Made by a program: the position numbers and the translations under genes. The notes under the pieces were generated by a model. It was not told where the DNA came from. It saw only the letters and a program-made list of their open reading frames with translations, and ran no database searches. Shown piece by piece: positions 32,101-45,837 of a stretch of DNA of 64,000 nucleotides. Each line of letters begins with the position of its first letter. Positions within the stretch are counted from its first letter, which is position 1. Source of the stretch: Mugil cephalus (Eukaryota; Chordata; Actinopteri; Mugiliformes; Mugilidae); NCBI RefSeq assembly GCF_022458985.1, contig NC_061781.1, positions 17,515,001-17,579,000 on the forward strand, given 5' to 3'.

Positions 32101-34851
32101 GCGTAAGTTCAGCTCTCTGGATAAATTACTGTGAACCCCAGTAAGTAGGTTAGTATTCCAAGGGCGGAGCTCGCAGCACCAATCATTCGTAATGTTTCTA
32201 AATGATTGATTGACTACTCACAGCCTTTTATTTCACAGTCAGTAGCTCATAAAGCACTTTTTTTTCTCCTTACGCATTTTGAATCAGCTTTGCTGCTGCT
32301 CCTCGTCTCTCTGAATGGTCCCATTTGTCGAGCGGTAAATCATGACCAACTGCAGCACATTTTCAGTCTCCTTCATGCTCAGTGGTGCATTACCACAAGG
32401 CACTGGGCTGGAGTGGAGCAGGTTGCCGAATCCGAAACAGGGCAAAAACAGGCATATTAAAACAGATGTGTGCGTCAGTGGACTAATTTGTCTAATCTTC
32501 GCTGCTCTCTAGACCGCGGTGGAAAACACAGACCGCAAAAGAAGAAAAAGTTCCTCGGACTAAAAGTTTCAGGTTCTTTGGGTTTAATGCCTCACAAAGG
32601 GGGAATCCTGCTGAACTCACACACAGGAGTGCACAGTCACCCTCGCACTTCGCATGGCCGCAGCTGAGGCGTGATGCAATGATGCCTTACAGTACGTCTA
32701 GTAGCATTTCCACGCTCCAGCTTTAGTGAACGACCTGCAGTTATTTTCTGCAGGTCCTTCTCTCCTCTCCCTGACCGTGTCCTCGTCCTGTGGACGCAGC
32801 TTGTTTATTTTTCCGTGTCACCTTTCTCTGTCTGTCTGTCTCTTTGTCTGCCACCTCCTCGGGCGGCAGCGGGCACATGAAGTCATCAGCCTGCACTGAC
32901 GTCAGCTACTCCAACTCTGCAACAAAGCCAACAGTCTGCAAGATGTTTACAAGCCTGCCTTTCATTCCTCTGAACCGTTGGTTATACAAGATTTCAGATC
33001 TCTCTCCCCCTCTCTCTCTCTCTCTGTGTGTGTCAGTGTATGTGCATGTGTGTGTGTGTGCATGAGCTTCTCTAAATGGGTCATGTGTGTTTGCACAACC
33101 AGACGGAGGGCAGGAAAGTGGGTTGAGCATGGGGGCAAGGGTTGGCATCGGTAGAGCTGATTGTTTCAAGGCAAGAAGCAATATCTTGTTCCAGCCCAGC
33201 AGTCATGAGGCTCTGTTGAATTTGTCAAGGTAATTAACAATCTCCACTGACAGATTTGAGCCTCTCGCTCAAGTCCCCCCCCAACCCCCCCTTTTTTTTT
33301 CTTTTTCGTTCGCCTACCACTGTATGTTCTGTGTCACGTACTCAGATCCTCTTAGGCTGACTGCTTGACACTGTGTAAATCCTGTGCTTGGCCGAGTCCC
33401 CTCCAGTTCACAAAACCCACACTTGCAAGCCGCTCAGTTGTTTCCCATTTCTGTTGCTCAAAGTTGCTGCGTGACCTTGGGTCAAATGACAGGAACAAGC
33501 ACCCTGTTCAAAGGAAGTGAACGCATATCCTGTTGACGTCACGATCTTATGTCCACTTTGCTGTTTCTCTCGGTTGGAAAACATTACAAATACTACTCCG
33601 CTGGACAAACACCTGGAAAAATTGCAAGGCCCTGACAAAGGAGATGAGGAAGTTGGCAGGTTAGTCAGGAAGTTTACTCGCAATTTCCACCGAAGTTTCT
33701 CTCTCTGCCCTGAACGAAAATCCATTGGCCTGTAAAATAGGCTGGCTACAGCTCTCAGGGGGCATCGAGTGGGAAAACCCTTTCACTCAGTGGCAGCGTG
33801 GAGGCATTGACGTACGAGATGGAAGAAGAAAAAAAAACACATGAGAGGACGGAGGCTCCCAAAAACAGAAAAGCTCCTGAGTCAGATACGCATCTCTGCA
33901 GTCATTTGGCGTAAACACACACTCAAACATTAATTCACGCACACCCCACGCAGTCGTTTGTGTTTAATTTTTTTTTTTCTCACACGGATATTTAACATTT
34001 GTTGCATGAAATCAAACGCACAGCAGCGCAATCTGCCACTTAGCTGCTACTGTACAAACCGACAGAAGCCTGTGTTTAATAGCAGCTCTGTGCGAGAGCC
34101 GGGCACATGCTGCACAGTGGTCTCACTCACACACGACGCCGGGCTTATAGACTCCGGTGTTTGTGAAAACGGAGACTGATGCAGTTACGTAAGCCTGCGG
34201 TATGCGAGGTCACCGATGGCAGGTGACACAGAGTGAGGTTAAGGAGAAGTTTTCAGGAGCCACCGGAGCCATGGCCGACTGTGCTGCTACTTCAAATGTC
34301 AGCATGTTGCAGGTCAGTAGCATGAGCATTAAAGAGTAGAGAGTTGCATCTCCTCTGCTAGCTAGCTAGCATCTGATCCTCCATCTTCAGTTTATTACCT
34401 GGATTTCTATTTTCTTTCATTTCACTGGTCTGGTGAATATTTTCCTACCATCAGATAATAACTACCAATAGTTAAGGTTGCTTATATTTGGTGGTAAATA
34501 AACGTTTAAATAATTTAGTTTGTTTTTATGCATTCAGGTGCTAACTTTTTGACACATTAGCTGAAGGAGCAGAGGATTGGATCTCGGATCTTGGTTAAAG
34601 GCGGAGTTCAGGTACAGCTACCAAATACTACTTTGTTACTTTGCTTTACTTGAAACAAGCGTCAAACAGGGTCTAGACAGGGTTAGGGACCCGGGGAACA
34701 TAGGTACGCTACCCATCTATCAATGGTGGCCATTGTTCTATATTAAATTTAGCCTAGTGCTATTTATAAATATACATTATTATGAACATTTTGCTTTAAA
34801 TATTAAGCTGTAAGTAATACAGAGGTTCAAATATTGATTTTATATATATAT
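29181..34851. other. Gene-free stretch between sik1 and cbs (b)
   Basis: Contains old repeat fragments (30.5-31.3 kb and 31.85-32.1 kb), a (CT)n/(GT)n tract at 33,001-33,061 and one perfect TGACGTCA at 32,897-32,904. No gene recognised. Confidence 0.45.
31845..32110 (+). repeat. Probable old interspersed repeat
   Basis: AT-rich block with GACTTTGGTGACCATCG, a downstream CACCTGTTAAACATCTTCAT and GACACTGTCGTTATGAGC. These recall a very widespread non-coding fish repeat (GTTAGCATTGTCATTGTGAGC type). Pieces of similar appearance occur at 41,085-41,230 and 44,370-44,425, both with AATGTCATTAGTT. No frame. Recognition is from memory only. Confidence 0.4.
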
Positions 34852-35205
34852 AGCTGCTATGTTAGCTTCATTTCTGCTAATACTGCTTCTGGGATTTCAC
34901 CTGGGGACTGAATAGGCTCTCGGCCAATAGCGGGGAACCTGACAGCGTGTGATATGTGGCCTCATGATTGGCTCAACAGTGATAGGGGCGGGGCCTGCTG
35001 TGTACAGGAGGCTTAGATTGACAGGTCTAGTGTGGCGCTCCGTGCGAAATGGTGCGCTGTTGAGACAGCTCCTGTATTACTGACTGAAAGATAACATCTT
35101 CTGCCTCCATATACTAAAATATGTTGGGTTCATGTTGATGTATATTTAAAGAAATTTTAAGTTGTGGAGGAAAATGTCTGATATGTTTTAGAGTAGTAGT
35201 GTGTT
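34852..35205 (-). repeat. Interspersed repeat family R1, copy 2 (inverted)
   Basis: The reverse complement matches copy 1: CTGTACACAGCAGGCCCCGC, CATATTTTAGTATATGGAGG and AATTTCTTTAAATATACAT all line up in order. The left end lies near GCTAACATAGCAGC (complement). Non-coding. Confidence 0.65.
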
Positions 35206-35276
35206 ATAACATATTTTCCCATTCCCATCCAATGATCAATGAAAATCATTCACACTAAAACAGTTTTAGAGAAGAA

Positions 35277-35585
35277 GTCCATCCATCCATCCCTTCCTCC
35301 ATTCTCATCCACTTATCCGAGGTCCGTTACAAGAAAGGAATTCCAGGCGTCCCTCTCCTCGGTAACATGTTCCAGTTCTTCCTGCTGAGCCCAGACGGTA
35401 TATATAAACTGTCTAGCGAATTCTGGGTCAAGGGCCGTGCCCTGTAAACTTGCAAAGGGGGGGCGCCCTGGATGCCAACAGATACCAATACCACCTCAAC
35501 AGGTTCTACCGTGAGCTCCCTCTGGATATCTCACCCTATCTTTAAGGCCTTAGAAACAGGGTGAATAGATGACTTTGGGTCAAAA
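35277..35585 (-). mobile_element. Rex3/RTE-like retroelement fragment
   Basis: Starts with a (CATC)n run then CCACTTATCCGAGGTC, and farther on ACCACCTCAACAGGTTC and GAGCTCCCTCTGGATATCTC, ending CACCCTATCTTTAAGG. This order matches the untranslated 3' part of the RTE-type LINE that is very common in fish, read on the complementary strand. No frame is left. Assigned from memory. Confidence 0.55.
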
Positions 35586-38500
35586 AATAGACAAACCTGG
35601 ACGCCTTAAGAGATCTTGATCATTAAATCGTTCAACTAGTGGCTCAAAATTATCATTCCTCAATAATTTGATGTAAGCATTTTGAGGGATACTGGTTGGA
35701 GCCTTGAAACCAGGTCAAGTTTCATGGAAAGTGTCTCACAACTACATCTTTGCAGTAAAATGCAATAAGTGAGCAGTAATTAAGCTAAGTGACTCTGTAG
35801 GTCAGTGGTTTATTCTGAACATGAAACAGTTCCCTGTTCTGGACTAACAGCGTTAGAGTGTACACAATATCCACAGAAAGTATGCATTTAGTTGTACGAG
35901 ATCGCTGAAGCACCAAATGTTCTGCGGAGATTTGCAAACGTCATTCGGCCACAGAATTACCAGTAACTGAGAAATGGAATAAAATGGAAAAAAAAAAAAA
36001 AATGAAACAGACTAATGTGCACACTGTGAAATGTGCCATTCATATAATCACGAGTTGGAGATAATCTCTTAATGGATGTTCGAATCAAAAGTATTTTATT
36101 CTGCAGCGCTGCGGCCCTCAAATTAAGAGCTCACTTCGCTGCTACCCGAAAGACTAAACTGGTTCACAAAGAGGATGGTAACACCGGCCATCCTTGCATG
36201 TCATGAACTATTGAAAAGCTGCAGCAGCTACTGACCTAAACTCCTGGTTTCGTAACAGAAAATCCTGCCTGTCCCCCGAGAGACACCTACACACAGCCCG
36301 GAGAGCAGCGTCTGTCTGGACAAGCTGACACGGCAGCACAGTCTGACTCACAGCAGCTCTACGCTCCGTCTAATGCACCACCTCTGCCTTTCACTGCACA
36401 TCAGCGTCAAACTCTTCTCAGAGCCACGGCCGGGCCTGTGTGCTTTCGTATGTGTGCGTCTGCGTGCCGGTGCAGTTGTGCTCCTCTGACCCAGTGATGT
36501 TTTTTTTTTTCCTGTTTTTTTTTTTTTTTTTTCCATGGATAGTGTCCGCATTCCTAACTCTGTTACTCAAGAAGCGAGCAAAAAGTGATGTAAATGTGCC
36601 CAACCATTATTTTTACAGTTCCAGATTCCTGCGTGGCTGGCTGTGGATGGATGTGTGTTAAACCTCAAGAAGCAAAGCAGTGCAGTCCCAAAAAAAAAAA
36701 AAAAAAAAAAAAAAATTTTTGGAAATAAATAACAATACATATCCTCAGTGTTCTCTCCTACTTTCACTAGAAGGGTAAAATCAGAAGCTGCCTCTCCAAT
36801 TAAAGTTGCTTGTTGCTTTGAAAACAGATCTTTGTATTGCTTTGCAGATCTATATTTTATATAGATTTTATATAGCAAAGTGCATAATGCAAAATGAAAA
36901 ATGCTGACTTCGTTTCTTAGTTTCTGTATTCGTGACTTGAGCCTTTTGTACGTCAGAATTTTCGCAACTGTCCAGACAGAATTAAGGAGGATTCTTGAAA
37001 AATGCCATCAAACAACAGCTAAATGATATTACTAATACTACTGATAATAGCATAGAAATTACTCCTTTGTGTGTTACATACTGACAAACAGGTTCACACA
37101 CCTTCCATCGATGATCAATCCGGGTGGTTCCCGCGTGTAAGCTCACTACTACGTCAATACTGTACTGAGAACCCGACCCGCCTCTTGAGAATGTGGACAA
37201 GCTCGACACATTGAGTTGACATGTCACTACTGTGACCAAAAATTATGTAAAACGGATTAGTCGCATTTCACCTGGAGGACTTGCAGTTTCTTGTGCGACA
37301 AAGAACAGGTTCAGTTAGATCAGCTCAGGTCAACAGAGCTCGACGCGCTCCTAGTTAAGACAACACAGGCAAACAGATTAAAAAAAAGGAAATTAAGACG
37401 GTGTCCTCATCAGTTTGACAGCATGTGCAATGCAAATGCTCACGGCACCGGCAAATACAAACGCGCTGGAAGCAGCACAAACAACAGAAGGATAACTGAA
37501 AATGTGATGAAAAGGCTTGGAATAAATTGCTAAATATTATTAATAAATCTGCAAATGAATTGCGTATGCCGTCAGGTTATTGGAGCTGACAAGCTAATAA
37601 AAAGCAAAAGGCTTATAAGAAATTGTGCTATCTAAAAAGAGACAAAAATCGTGTTTTCCATCGTGTAGCAAAGGTCAGCGACTGCGAGGTTCACGTCACA
37701 GCCAGGTTCGTCAGTTTATGGCGCACTTTGGAAACATTTATGTTGTCTTTGCGTGTCCCTGTGTTTGTTGAGTATTTGCATCGCACGTGTTCTCAATGTG
37801 ACGAGGGCGTTGTCTTGCTTCACCTGTGTTCTGTCTGTTTACATGTGTTTTATTTGGCCGCAGTGTGTTGAGCTCTCTCAGTCATCGTACGCATCAAAGA
37901 TGGCCGACTCATTGTTAAAAAACTAATTTTGCACTCTCATTTAGATTTTTTTTTTTTGTGTGTAGTTTTACCCAAATTTCATAGAATCTCCCAGGCCTAG
38001 CGGCGTGGCTGTCATGTTTATCGTGTCCGCAAAACCTGGAAATATTCAGTAAGTTCCAAGTTGTGACACGTCTGCTGCCATTTTCAGAAATGGGGGAACT
38101 TTCTTTTTAACTGTGCCTCATCTTTTCATTATAACCTCACATTTCCTATCTTAAGCCTCACAGCTATTAGCTGCTGAACTGTTAGCCTCGGTGGGTTCTT
38201 GATGCCAACAGTTGCCAGTAGCTGTGTTGACCGATGTTACCACTTAAGCACCAAACATACTGTGTACACAACTTCCCATCATGCAGTCACAAACTATTCC
38301 ATTTAAAAAAAATCATTCTGGGGGGTCCCTTTACCAGTGAGCCAGAAGATGATCCAGATCTGTCACTGACTGAATCTGTAGAGGTTCTTTTTTTTATTAT
38401 TATTATTAATAATAAACGCATTAACCTGCAGATGAATCAGTCTTACTGAACTAAGTCATGCCAACTTTCAAACTAGGGGTAGTAAAAGCCAAAAGGAACA

Positions 38501-38604
38501 GACTATTAGTGGTTATAATGCCAAATTTCTTTTCTTTCTTTCTTTTTCTTTTTTTTAATCAATTAGATATACTGAGCTATTACTATTTATAGAATAGAGG
38601 GTGT
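35586..38604. other. Gene-free stretch between sik1 and cbs (c)
   Basis: Holds homopolymer runs (poly-A at 35,989-36,002 and 36,690-36,714; poly-T at 36,517-36,532). Frames here are low-complexity. No gene recognised. Confidence 0.45.
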
Positions 38605-39266
38605 GGATGTGACGTCACAGCAAGCGGGCGTCTCCATGGTTACGGCCGCTGAGTGGCAAAAAGTGACAGTTGAGCCTGGAGATTAGCAGCAGTAGTTTGA
38701 ATCATAGGGTTTAATAGCGTCTAAATTGTAAAATTATTTAAAAAAAAATGGGGAAGACCTGTTGTGTGATTGACTGTACCAACAGATTTGAAAAGCAAGT
38801 CGGAGTTATATTTTTATATCAAAGAAAAGAGAAGTAAATGGATCGCTGTGTTACGAAGAAACAACCGGAATCCAGGCACCAGAACCTGGTGTGTTGTTGT
38901 TCACAGGTAATCAGGTGATATTAATTTATGCCGTATTTGTTTTGATAAAGTCATACCTTAGAATATCTGCGATCACTCCTCGTCGTACTTTTAACGTCCG
39001 GCCGGATGCTGCAGTATTGTTTGGCTAGTAAAGCTCTTAGCGTTAGCATCTTTTGTTCAGCTACATTTACCATAACTGAAATGAATTAAAACTAACTGAA
39101 ACTGAGGCTAATCCACTTTTCCAAATCCATATTAGCTCATATGTATCATTGCACTTAATTTACTTTAATAATCCCAATTTTTCTCGTCTTGCCGTCTTTA
39201 GTGCTACACATTGATGCTACATTAACCGTTTTGCCACTCAGGGGGGCGTGGCGGAAGTGACGTCAA
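38605..39266 (+). mobile_element. THAP-domain transposon relic with terminal inverted motifs
   Basis: A ~660-bp segment whose two ends carry the same motif in opposite orientation. The left end has GTGACGTCAC (about 38,610) followed by GAGTGGCAAAA (about 38,652). The right end has TTTTGCCACTC (about 39,229) followed by GTGACGTCA (about 39,257). Between them is a decayed THAP zinc-finger exon (separate entry). THAP domains occur in P-element and Kolobok transposases and in host genes derived from them; which one this is cannot be decided here. Confidence 0.5.
38748..38908 (+). pseudogene. Broken THAP zinc-finger exon
   Basis: The ATG at about 38,748 opens MGKTCCVIDCTNRFEKQ, which fits the THAP start, with C5 and C10 as the first zinc ligands. 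After about 28 codons the frame is shifted and stopped. In another frame the DNA continues as KWIAVLRRNNRNPGTRTWC, the middle of a THAP domain (W followed by RR and P). It ends at a good splice donor CACAG|GTAATC near 38,907. The second zinc half reads C-x3-H instead of C-x2-H. So this is a damaged first exon, not a working protein. Confidence 0.6.
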
Positions 39267-39560
39267 TGAATAGAATAGAATAGAATAGAATAGAATAGAA
39301 TAGAATAGAATAGAATAGAAAGCCCTTTATTGTCATTATACCGTGTATAAGTGTATAAGATTAGAGAGTTTCTCCTTCAGTGCAGATAGAAAGTATATAC
39401 AAAAGACTGCAAAATGTACTATTTACAGAAAACTGGAATATAAAATATTATAGACAGACAGAAGGTGGTTTGTACCTGTATATTAAAAATATATAAAAGC
39501 ATTTAAACATATTAACCACTGTCCGACTGAAAGATGTTCAGTTTGCTAAAATAGCCCAAT
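39267..39560 (-). mobile_element. LINE 3' end (minus orientation) with (TAGAA)n tail
   Basis: A run of about ten TAGAA units (39,267-39,320) adjoins AGCCCTTTATTGTCATTATA. The complement is the usual fish LINE tail (…ACAATAAAGGGCT plus pentamer repeat). The body runs rightward with no frame. It abuts the THAP-bearing relic. Confidence 0.65.
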
Positions 39561-41479
39561 AACCTGTGTTCTTTGTCTTGCAGTCGTCCTGTTCCTCCAG
39601 CTCTTCAGAGATCAGGGGCTAAGAGAGAACTCTGAGCGGAAATAGACACGTGGGTACACAACATTCACTCACTCACAAAAATATACGGGAAACAATAAAC
39701 ACATTTTGGCAACCAGCACTGTAAACTGTATCCCTCCCAATAAAGTGCAAAGGTTGGTTTCAAACTGCTGCGCTGCCCCTGAGGGGCCTGAGTGTGACGC
39801 ACAAGAGAAAATCAGAGCAAACAGCTGCTCTGCCCTCCATTCATTCGACTCCCTTCTCTTTCTAATTCAGAGACACGCAGTCTCTATACATCACAGCTAC
39901 GTCCACCCCTGTTAAAATTAAATGATTTTTTTCTTCTTCATCTGTTTCATTGTGAAACTGTGGGGGAGCACTCTGATCAAAGCATGGAGCAGGGAGGAGA
40001 TGAGACATGGCAGGGGCAGGGGTCTCCCTTGTTTCATATGATGACACGTTCGTGATTTATACGTTTTGACGTAGGGATGACGCAAAACGAGAAAGTTGAA
40101 ACTGGGATGTGCTCTCGTCCTCACTGCAGTGTCCTGCTCCCTCTACACAGTTGTTAATAAAAACCCTGTGATTCCTCAACAATGTCCTCTATTGTGCCGT
40201 GTTCCTGTCGGCTAAAGAGGCATTTCCTATCAGGATTCAACCCCTGGATCCCCTGCTCTCCTTTGCTCCTGAGCACAAACTGAGTGTTCTTTGGAGGAAA
40301 GTCACCTGAGTGGGAGTCGGAGTTGCTCTAAGACAGTTTTGACCCTTGACAGGCTCACTTACACAGAAACACTACTCAGACATGAAACACTAGAGTGAAA
40401 AAGAAACTGTTTGTGGTTCTTTGACTGTGTAAGAAGTAAGAGATTGTGAATGCGATAATGGGATCGAGATGACAGTGGATCTGTGTATGTTCAAACTGTG
40501 ATTACACAAGAGTTCAGCAAGGGTCAAATACCAGACAAGGCTGATTTAGGATCTATTTCACGTTTAAATCATGATAACATATGGGTTCTGAAGGATCCAA
40601 GAGTGTCAAGCAGCTGAGATACACTGGGGGAAAAAAATGAGATTTGATTCAGAAACCCACATTTTGGTGCAGAGTTGTGACATTTCTGTGTCTCAAGCAC
40701 TCAAGAACATGTGCTTTCCTTCACATGGAACATGTGGTAACAACCTGGGGACTCGGATTCACAAAATGCTTGGTGTTGAAGTGGTGACACCAGTTGTAAG
40801 TTATTCCAACGCTTCTGCTAGGCAGATGTTGGTGTCTAGAAGTCAACAGTTTTTTTTTTATCAAGCTAACAACTAATGTAGGAAATGCAAAGGCATAACG
40901 AAAGTATAGCAGTTGGAAATATCAAAATTTCCACTCATAAATTTGTGAATAGCACGAGAGTGCTGTGCACATTGACTTTTCTTGCTTTGACACATTGAAA
41001 ATTGTTAAAATGGTCAAATCTGCTGTTGTTACATCAGATGAAAGGCACAGGTCAAAATACAAGTACACATGTACACCTGATGATTTGAATGTCATTAGTT
41101 CTGCTGGTGTATATCAAAGTATCTGTGGATTGGATCCATGCTGTGGATCATCTTTCCTATTAAGATTAATCCTCTGGGGATGATGAATGTCTTCAGTAAA
41201 TTTCATGCTAATCCATTCAGTGGTCGTTGGCCTAGTTCTGTCTGGATCTATCCGATGAGCTAATAAATTTCCCTCAGAGTCACGACACAAGTTTGGCTAC
41301 AACATTTCCAAGTTGCTTATTTCTAAAATTCTAATTTGAACATCCAAGAATCAACAGTCGTAAAGGAGATACAAGCTTTTATGAACGTTTACATGATGGA
41401 TTCAGTGGCATTTTCATTTCTAAACATAGATACTCAACTTTTACAGACACTGGAAAAAGATTCACAAAACCTCCACTGA
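39561..41479. other. Gene-free stretch, possible old repeats at its right end
   Basis: 41,050-41,240 resembles the repeat pieces at 31.9 and 44.4 kb. Otherwise nothing recognised. Confidence 0.4.
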
Positions 41480-41860
41480 TTAAATCCGAGAAGGTTCTCA
41501 GTCATCCAGGTTGACTGAGGAAGGTAACTGGACTTGCAGAGTAGACATTTCACCACTCAATGAAACAAAACATCCCATCTGCAAAAGCATGTCCCAACAC
41601 AAGAGAGCCAGCTCATCAGGAAACAATTCAACGGTCCACCTAGACCTAAAGGACAAAGGACACTCCTTTGAAGACGGCAACGTCCAAATGATGGTTTGAA
41701 AGAGGAGTGAAGGACGCCATCTACAGTACGTTAGATTGGAAAAACCTTGTCTGAACTGAGGAGGTTGACTGAGTTTTAATCTGCCAATAATTTACAACAC
41801 AGTCCTAACTACTGTCTCCAAGAAGCTTCAACCCCATTCACATCTTGAGACTGGAGCCTC
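41480..41860 (+). mobile_element. Penelope-like retroelement fragment (GIY-YIG endonuclease end), decayed
   Basis: The plus strand encodes ETKHPICKSMSQHKRASSS then STVHLDLKDKGHSFEDGNVQ, and after frame breaks RGVKDAIY and an NPH-like stretch. I recognise this as the C-terminal GIY-YIG nuclease region of fish Penelope-like elements (family pattern GETKxPLxxRMxQHxR ... HLxLKDxGHSFED). Only the distal part is present, with stops. The assignment is from memory of the family and has not been aligned. Confidence 0.6.
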
Positions 41861-41865
41861 TGACT

Positions 41866-42175
41866 TGCTGTGTTTCCATTACCCCCAGAAATGCACAAAA
41901 CATAAATATCTCAATGAAAAAAAAAATGTTAATGGAAACGCCTACATTTCGAAAAAACACTTTTTACGCTCTCGCGAGGTGGTTTTTCAGGTGTATCGAT
42001 ACAAAAGTTCATTAGAAAACGCAACGGAAACACTTTTTCTGCAATTCCTGGCACCACTGCAGATGTCGCAAGGGACCATGTGGCCAGTTCATTTGAAGTC
42101 CATCTTCCTCAAAGTGAAGCCTTGCAAGAATTTACACCTCATTCGCAAAACACCTTTAAATGGAAACACATGCAA
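41866..42175 (+). mobile_element. Probable MITE with TGTGTTTCCATT ends
   Basis: Begins TGCTGTGTTTCCATTACC (41,866) and shows the complementary AAATGGAAACACATGCA near 42,157-42,173. Inside it has ATGGAAACG repeats typical of a common non-autonomous fish DNA transposon. It directly follows the Penelope-like fragment. No coding sequence. Confidence 0.45.
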
Positions 42176-43639
42176 AGCGCAATTGTACTTTACAGAAATT
42201 CCAGTAATATTGCTTTTGTTTTGCGAATAACTGCAATGGACACGCAGTTACTAAAAATGGATCATCAGAGCACCATTCGTAGAGAAACAGGACAGGGACA
42301 AGTATCTAGACGTCAATGGGCATTACCAGTTTCTGGTTGTTAACAGAAACAAGTCAAGCAAGTTTCTGATGAGCTACACCCACAGAGTTTAAACCTTAAC
42401 TTTCCATTAGTCTCTACAAGACCAGTTTCTTGTCTCTCTTTTTAGGTTACCCCAAGAGGTCTCATCACAAACACTAATAATTCTCAGTGTTGCAGTGTTG
42501 AATTTTTGTGTAAACATGTAAGATGGTGTGGTATTCTCCGTGTGTGTTCACAATCTCTGTGCATGACTCTTCTAACAAAAAGAGAAATGTTTCTTTTATT
42601 TCGTCCAATTGTATCATTCTTCGTGATTAATAGCTTGAAATTTAATCATAGATATTTCATTAAAAGCTTCTGGCAACTGTTAAAGACCTCTTCTCAAACA
42701 GCTCTCTCATTTATTGCTTCCTCGGGGAATAATTTTGAGGAACCAAGCAGAACTGTGCTCGGAGGTACTGGTAACTTTATAGTGCATCTTGGCCAGAGCA
42801 GGAAGAACGTCAGAGACTCCACATGGAGCACATTTCTTCTTTTCTTTATGATTTTCATCTCTTGGAATGTGTTTACTCTGCAGCTTTGATCTCCTTGTTG
42901 GATTTGGTTCACAGCTTTTAACGCTTTTTACACAGAACAAACAAACCTGTGGGGAGTACAGAACACACAGTTTATTGTTCAGTACACAGACTATACAGAT
43001 GCCGGACTTGCTCACTGGACAGGATATGCTCTTCATCACTACACACTCAACTGTGCTATTTCCGACCCTATTGATTTCCCAGAGAGGACCTACATTGATA
43101 ATAGCTCAGAGTTTGAGCCGTTTGCATCGGTGACGCGTTGTTTTCTAGGCGCGAGGTCGTGGTAGCATGTGCTGTGACCCAGTGACTTCTCTCCAATGGG
43201 TTGGATAATAGTGGTCGTGAGGTGCGATGGGCTCCACCAGCAGAGCTGTTACTGACACGATCTGTGGCTCGGAGGGACAAGAGGTCCGGAGTCCATCAGG
43301 GCGAAATGACCGCAGGCAACAGCCTGGTGACGAGAGTCCTCCGTCACTGCCAGTAACTGTGCACTGGCTCAGAAAACGCTGGGGCACAATTTGTGCCACT
43401 TCGACAGAACCATGTCATTCACACCTCAGTGTGTGTTGCTGTCGGCCGAGAGTTGACAAGCACATCGATTACGTCCTTCCTGCGGATCTCAGCGTCCCTC
43501 ATCTCATTCCATCCACTCCAAACAGAAACTAGACAATACTGCTTTTCTAGCAACTGGCCAATATTTCAACTTGGATCTTTGTCACATTTGAGGACATAAT
43601 AAAACACCCTAGCCACATCTTGAATCTTTAAAATATGTA
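42176..43639. other. Gene-free stretch with a GC-richer patch
   Basis: 43,120-43,540 is richer in GC and CpG than its surroundings and carries overlapping frames of 84-101 codons on both strands. None matches a known family to my eye. It sits directly upstream of the LINE fragment and might belong to an unrecognised transposon. Confidence 0.35.
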
Positions 43640-44215
43640 AATAAGTCAATGGCACCACACGGGCAACTGTATCCCACCGACATTAAGGCAACAATTGAAC
43701 GGATAATATTTCTTCAGCCTATTCTACCCTGTCTGGATAGAAGATCGTCAGCTCCCCTCTCCTTAAACTTGAGGAACTGCCTCAAAAGAGCATTCACTAT
43801 GTACAATGACCCGTCACACCCCGGTCACTCCCTGTTTGAACTGCTGCCATCAGGCAAAAGATTCAGGGTAATTAAAACAAGGACGGACAGATTCCAGGAA
43901 GGTTTTTATCCACATACAATAGCCAAACTGAACGCGCAGCACAAGTACATAAAACACTGTTATATGCAACATTCACATAGAACTATGTAATAAAAAAAAC
44001 AATGCGCAACAATGGGACATGCGCACTTCCAACCACACATGAATGTGTGATTGATATTGGGTGAGAGTGTGTTGTATTTATTCAACTTACTTTAGAGCTA
44101 CTTTTTACGTATTTTATAGAGTTTGTATGTGGCACTGATGGGTCGAGCTTGGCAATTTCGTTGTTTCCACAACAATGACAATAGAGGCGTTCATTCATTC
44201 ATACATTCATAAGAT
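43640..44215 (+). mobile_element. 5'-truncated LINE: ORF2 C-terminus and 3' tail
   Basis: An open frame at 43,649-43,990 ends with SHPGHSLFELLPSGKRFR and RTDRFQEGFYPHTIAKLN, the conserved tail after the reverse transcriptase in CR1/L2/Rex1-type fish LINEs. The 3'UTR ends AATTTCGTTGTTTCCACAAC then ACAATGACAATAGAGG, followed by a (TTCA)n-like tail to about 44,213. It is truncated on its 5' side. The clade (L2 or Rex1) is not certain. Confidence 0.75.
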
Positions 44216-44433
44216 ATATGCATTCACATGAACCCATGGAAATCAGAATGTGGCGGCATTGACGTGTTCAAATTTTGCGCAAACGTTCATGGTGCACTTT
44301 GTTGAACTGACATTCGCGACCACTTCGGGATGACAAACACGTATCAGATTAAAGAAACTAAAGCTGAAGATGTTCAGGAATGTCATTAGTTTTGCAGGTT
44401 ATAAGTCAAACCAAATTAGTGGACAGGTACGTA

Positions 44434-44635
44434 CAGTGGGGGAAATAAGTATTTGATCCCCTGCTGAATTTGTAAGTTTGCCCACTTCCATAGAAATGAT
44501 CAGACTCTGGTTTTTATGGTTGTTTACTGGTTATGGGTATAGACAGAATATCAATCGAAAATGCATAAAAAACACACAATCTAAAAGTTATAAATTGTTA
44601 TGTATTTTATTAAGGGAAATAAGTATTTGATCCCC
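44434..44635 (+). repeat. Left terminal inverted repeat of the Tc1 element
   Basis: 202 bp, read as identical to the reverse complement of 45,838-46,039. It holds two copies of a 22-bp direct repeat beginning GGGAAATAAG, at 44,440-44,461 and 44,614-44,635, the presumed transposase-binding sites. Confidence 0.93.
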
Positions 44636-44649
44636 AAGCACAACACAAG

Positions 44650-45723
<1,074 letters not shown>

Positions 45724-45837
45724 TTATATACATGACGAGTTAAGATCAGGAGTATTGGTAATTAGTTGACTGAGCACAGCTGTGTGCCACATGCGCACCA
45801 GCCAATCTGTAGGAGCCTGAATTCTAAGTGAATTGTT

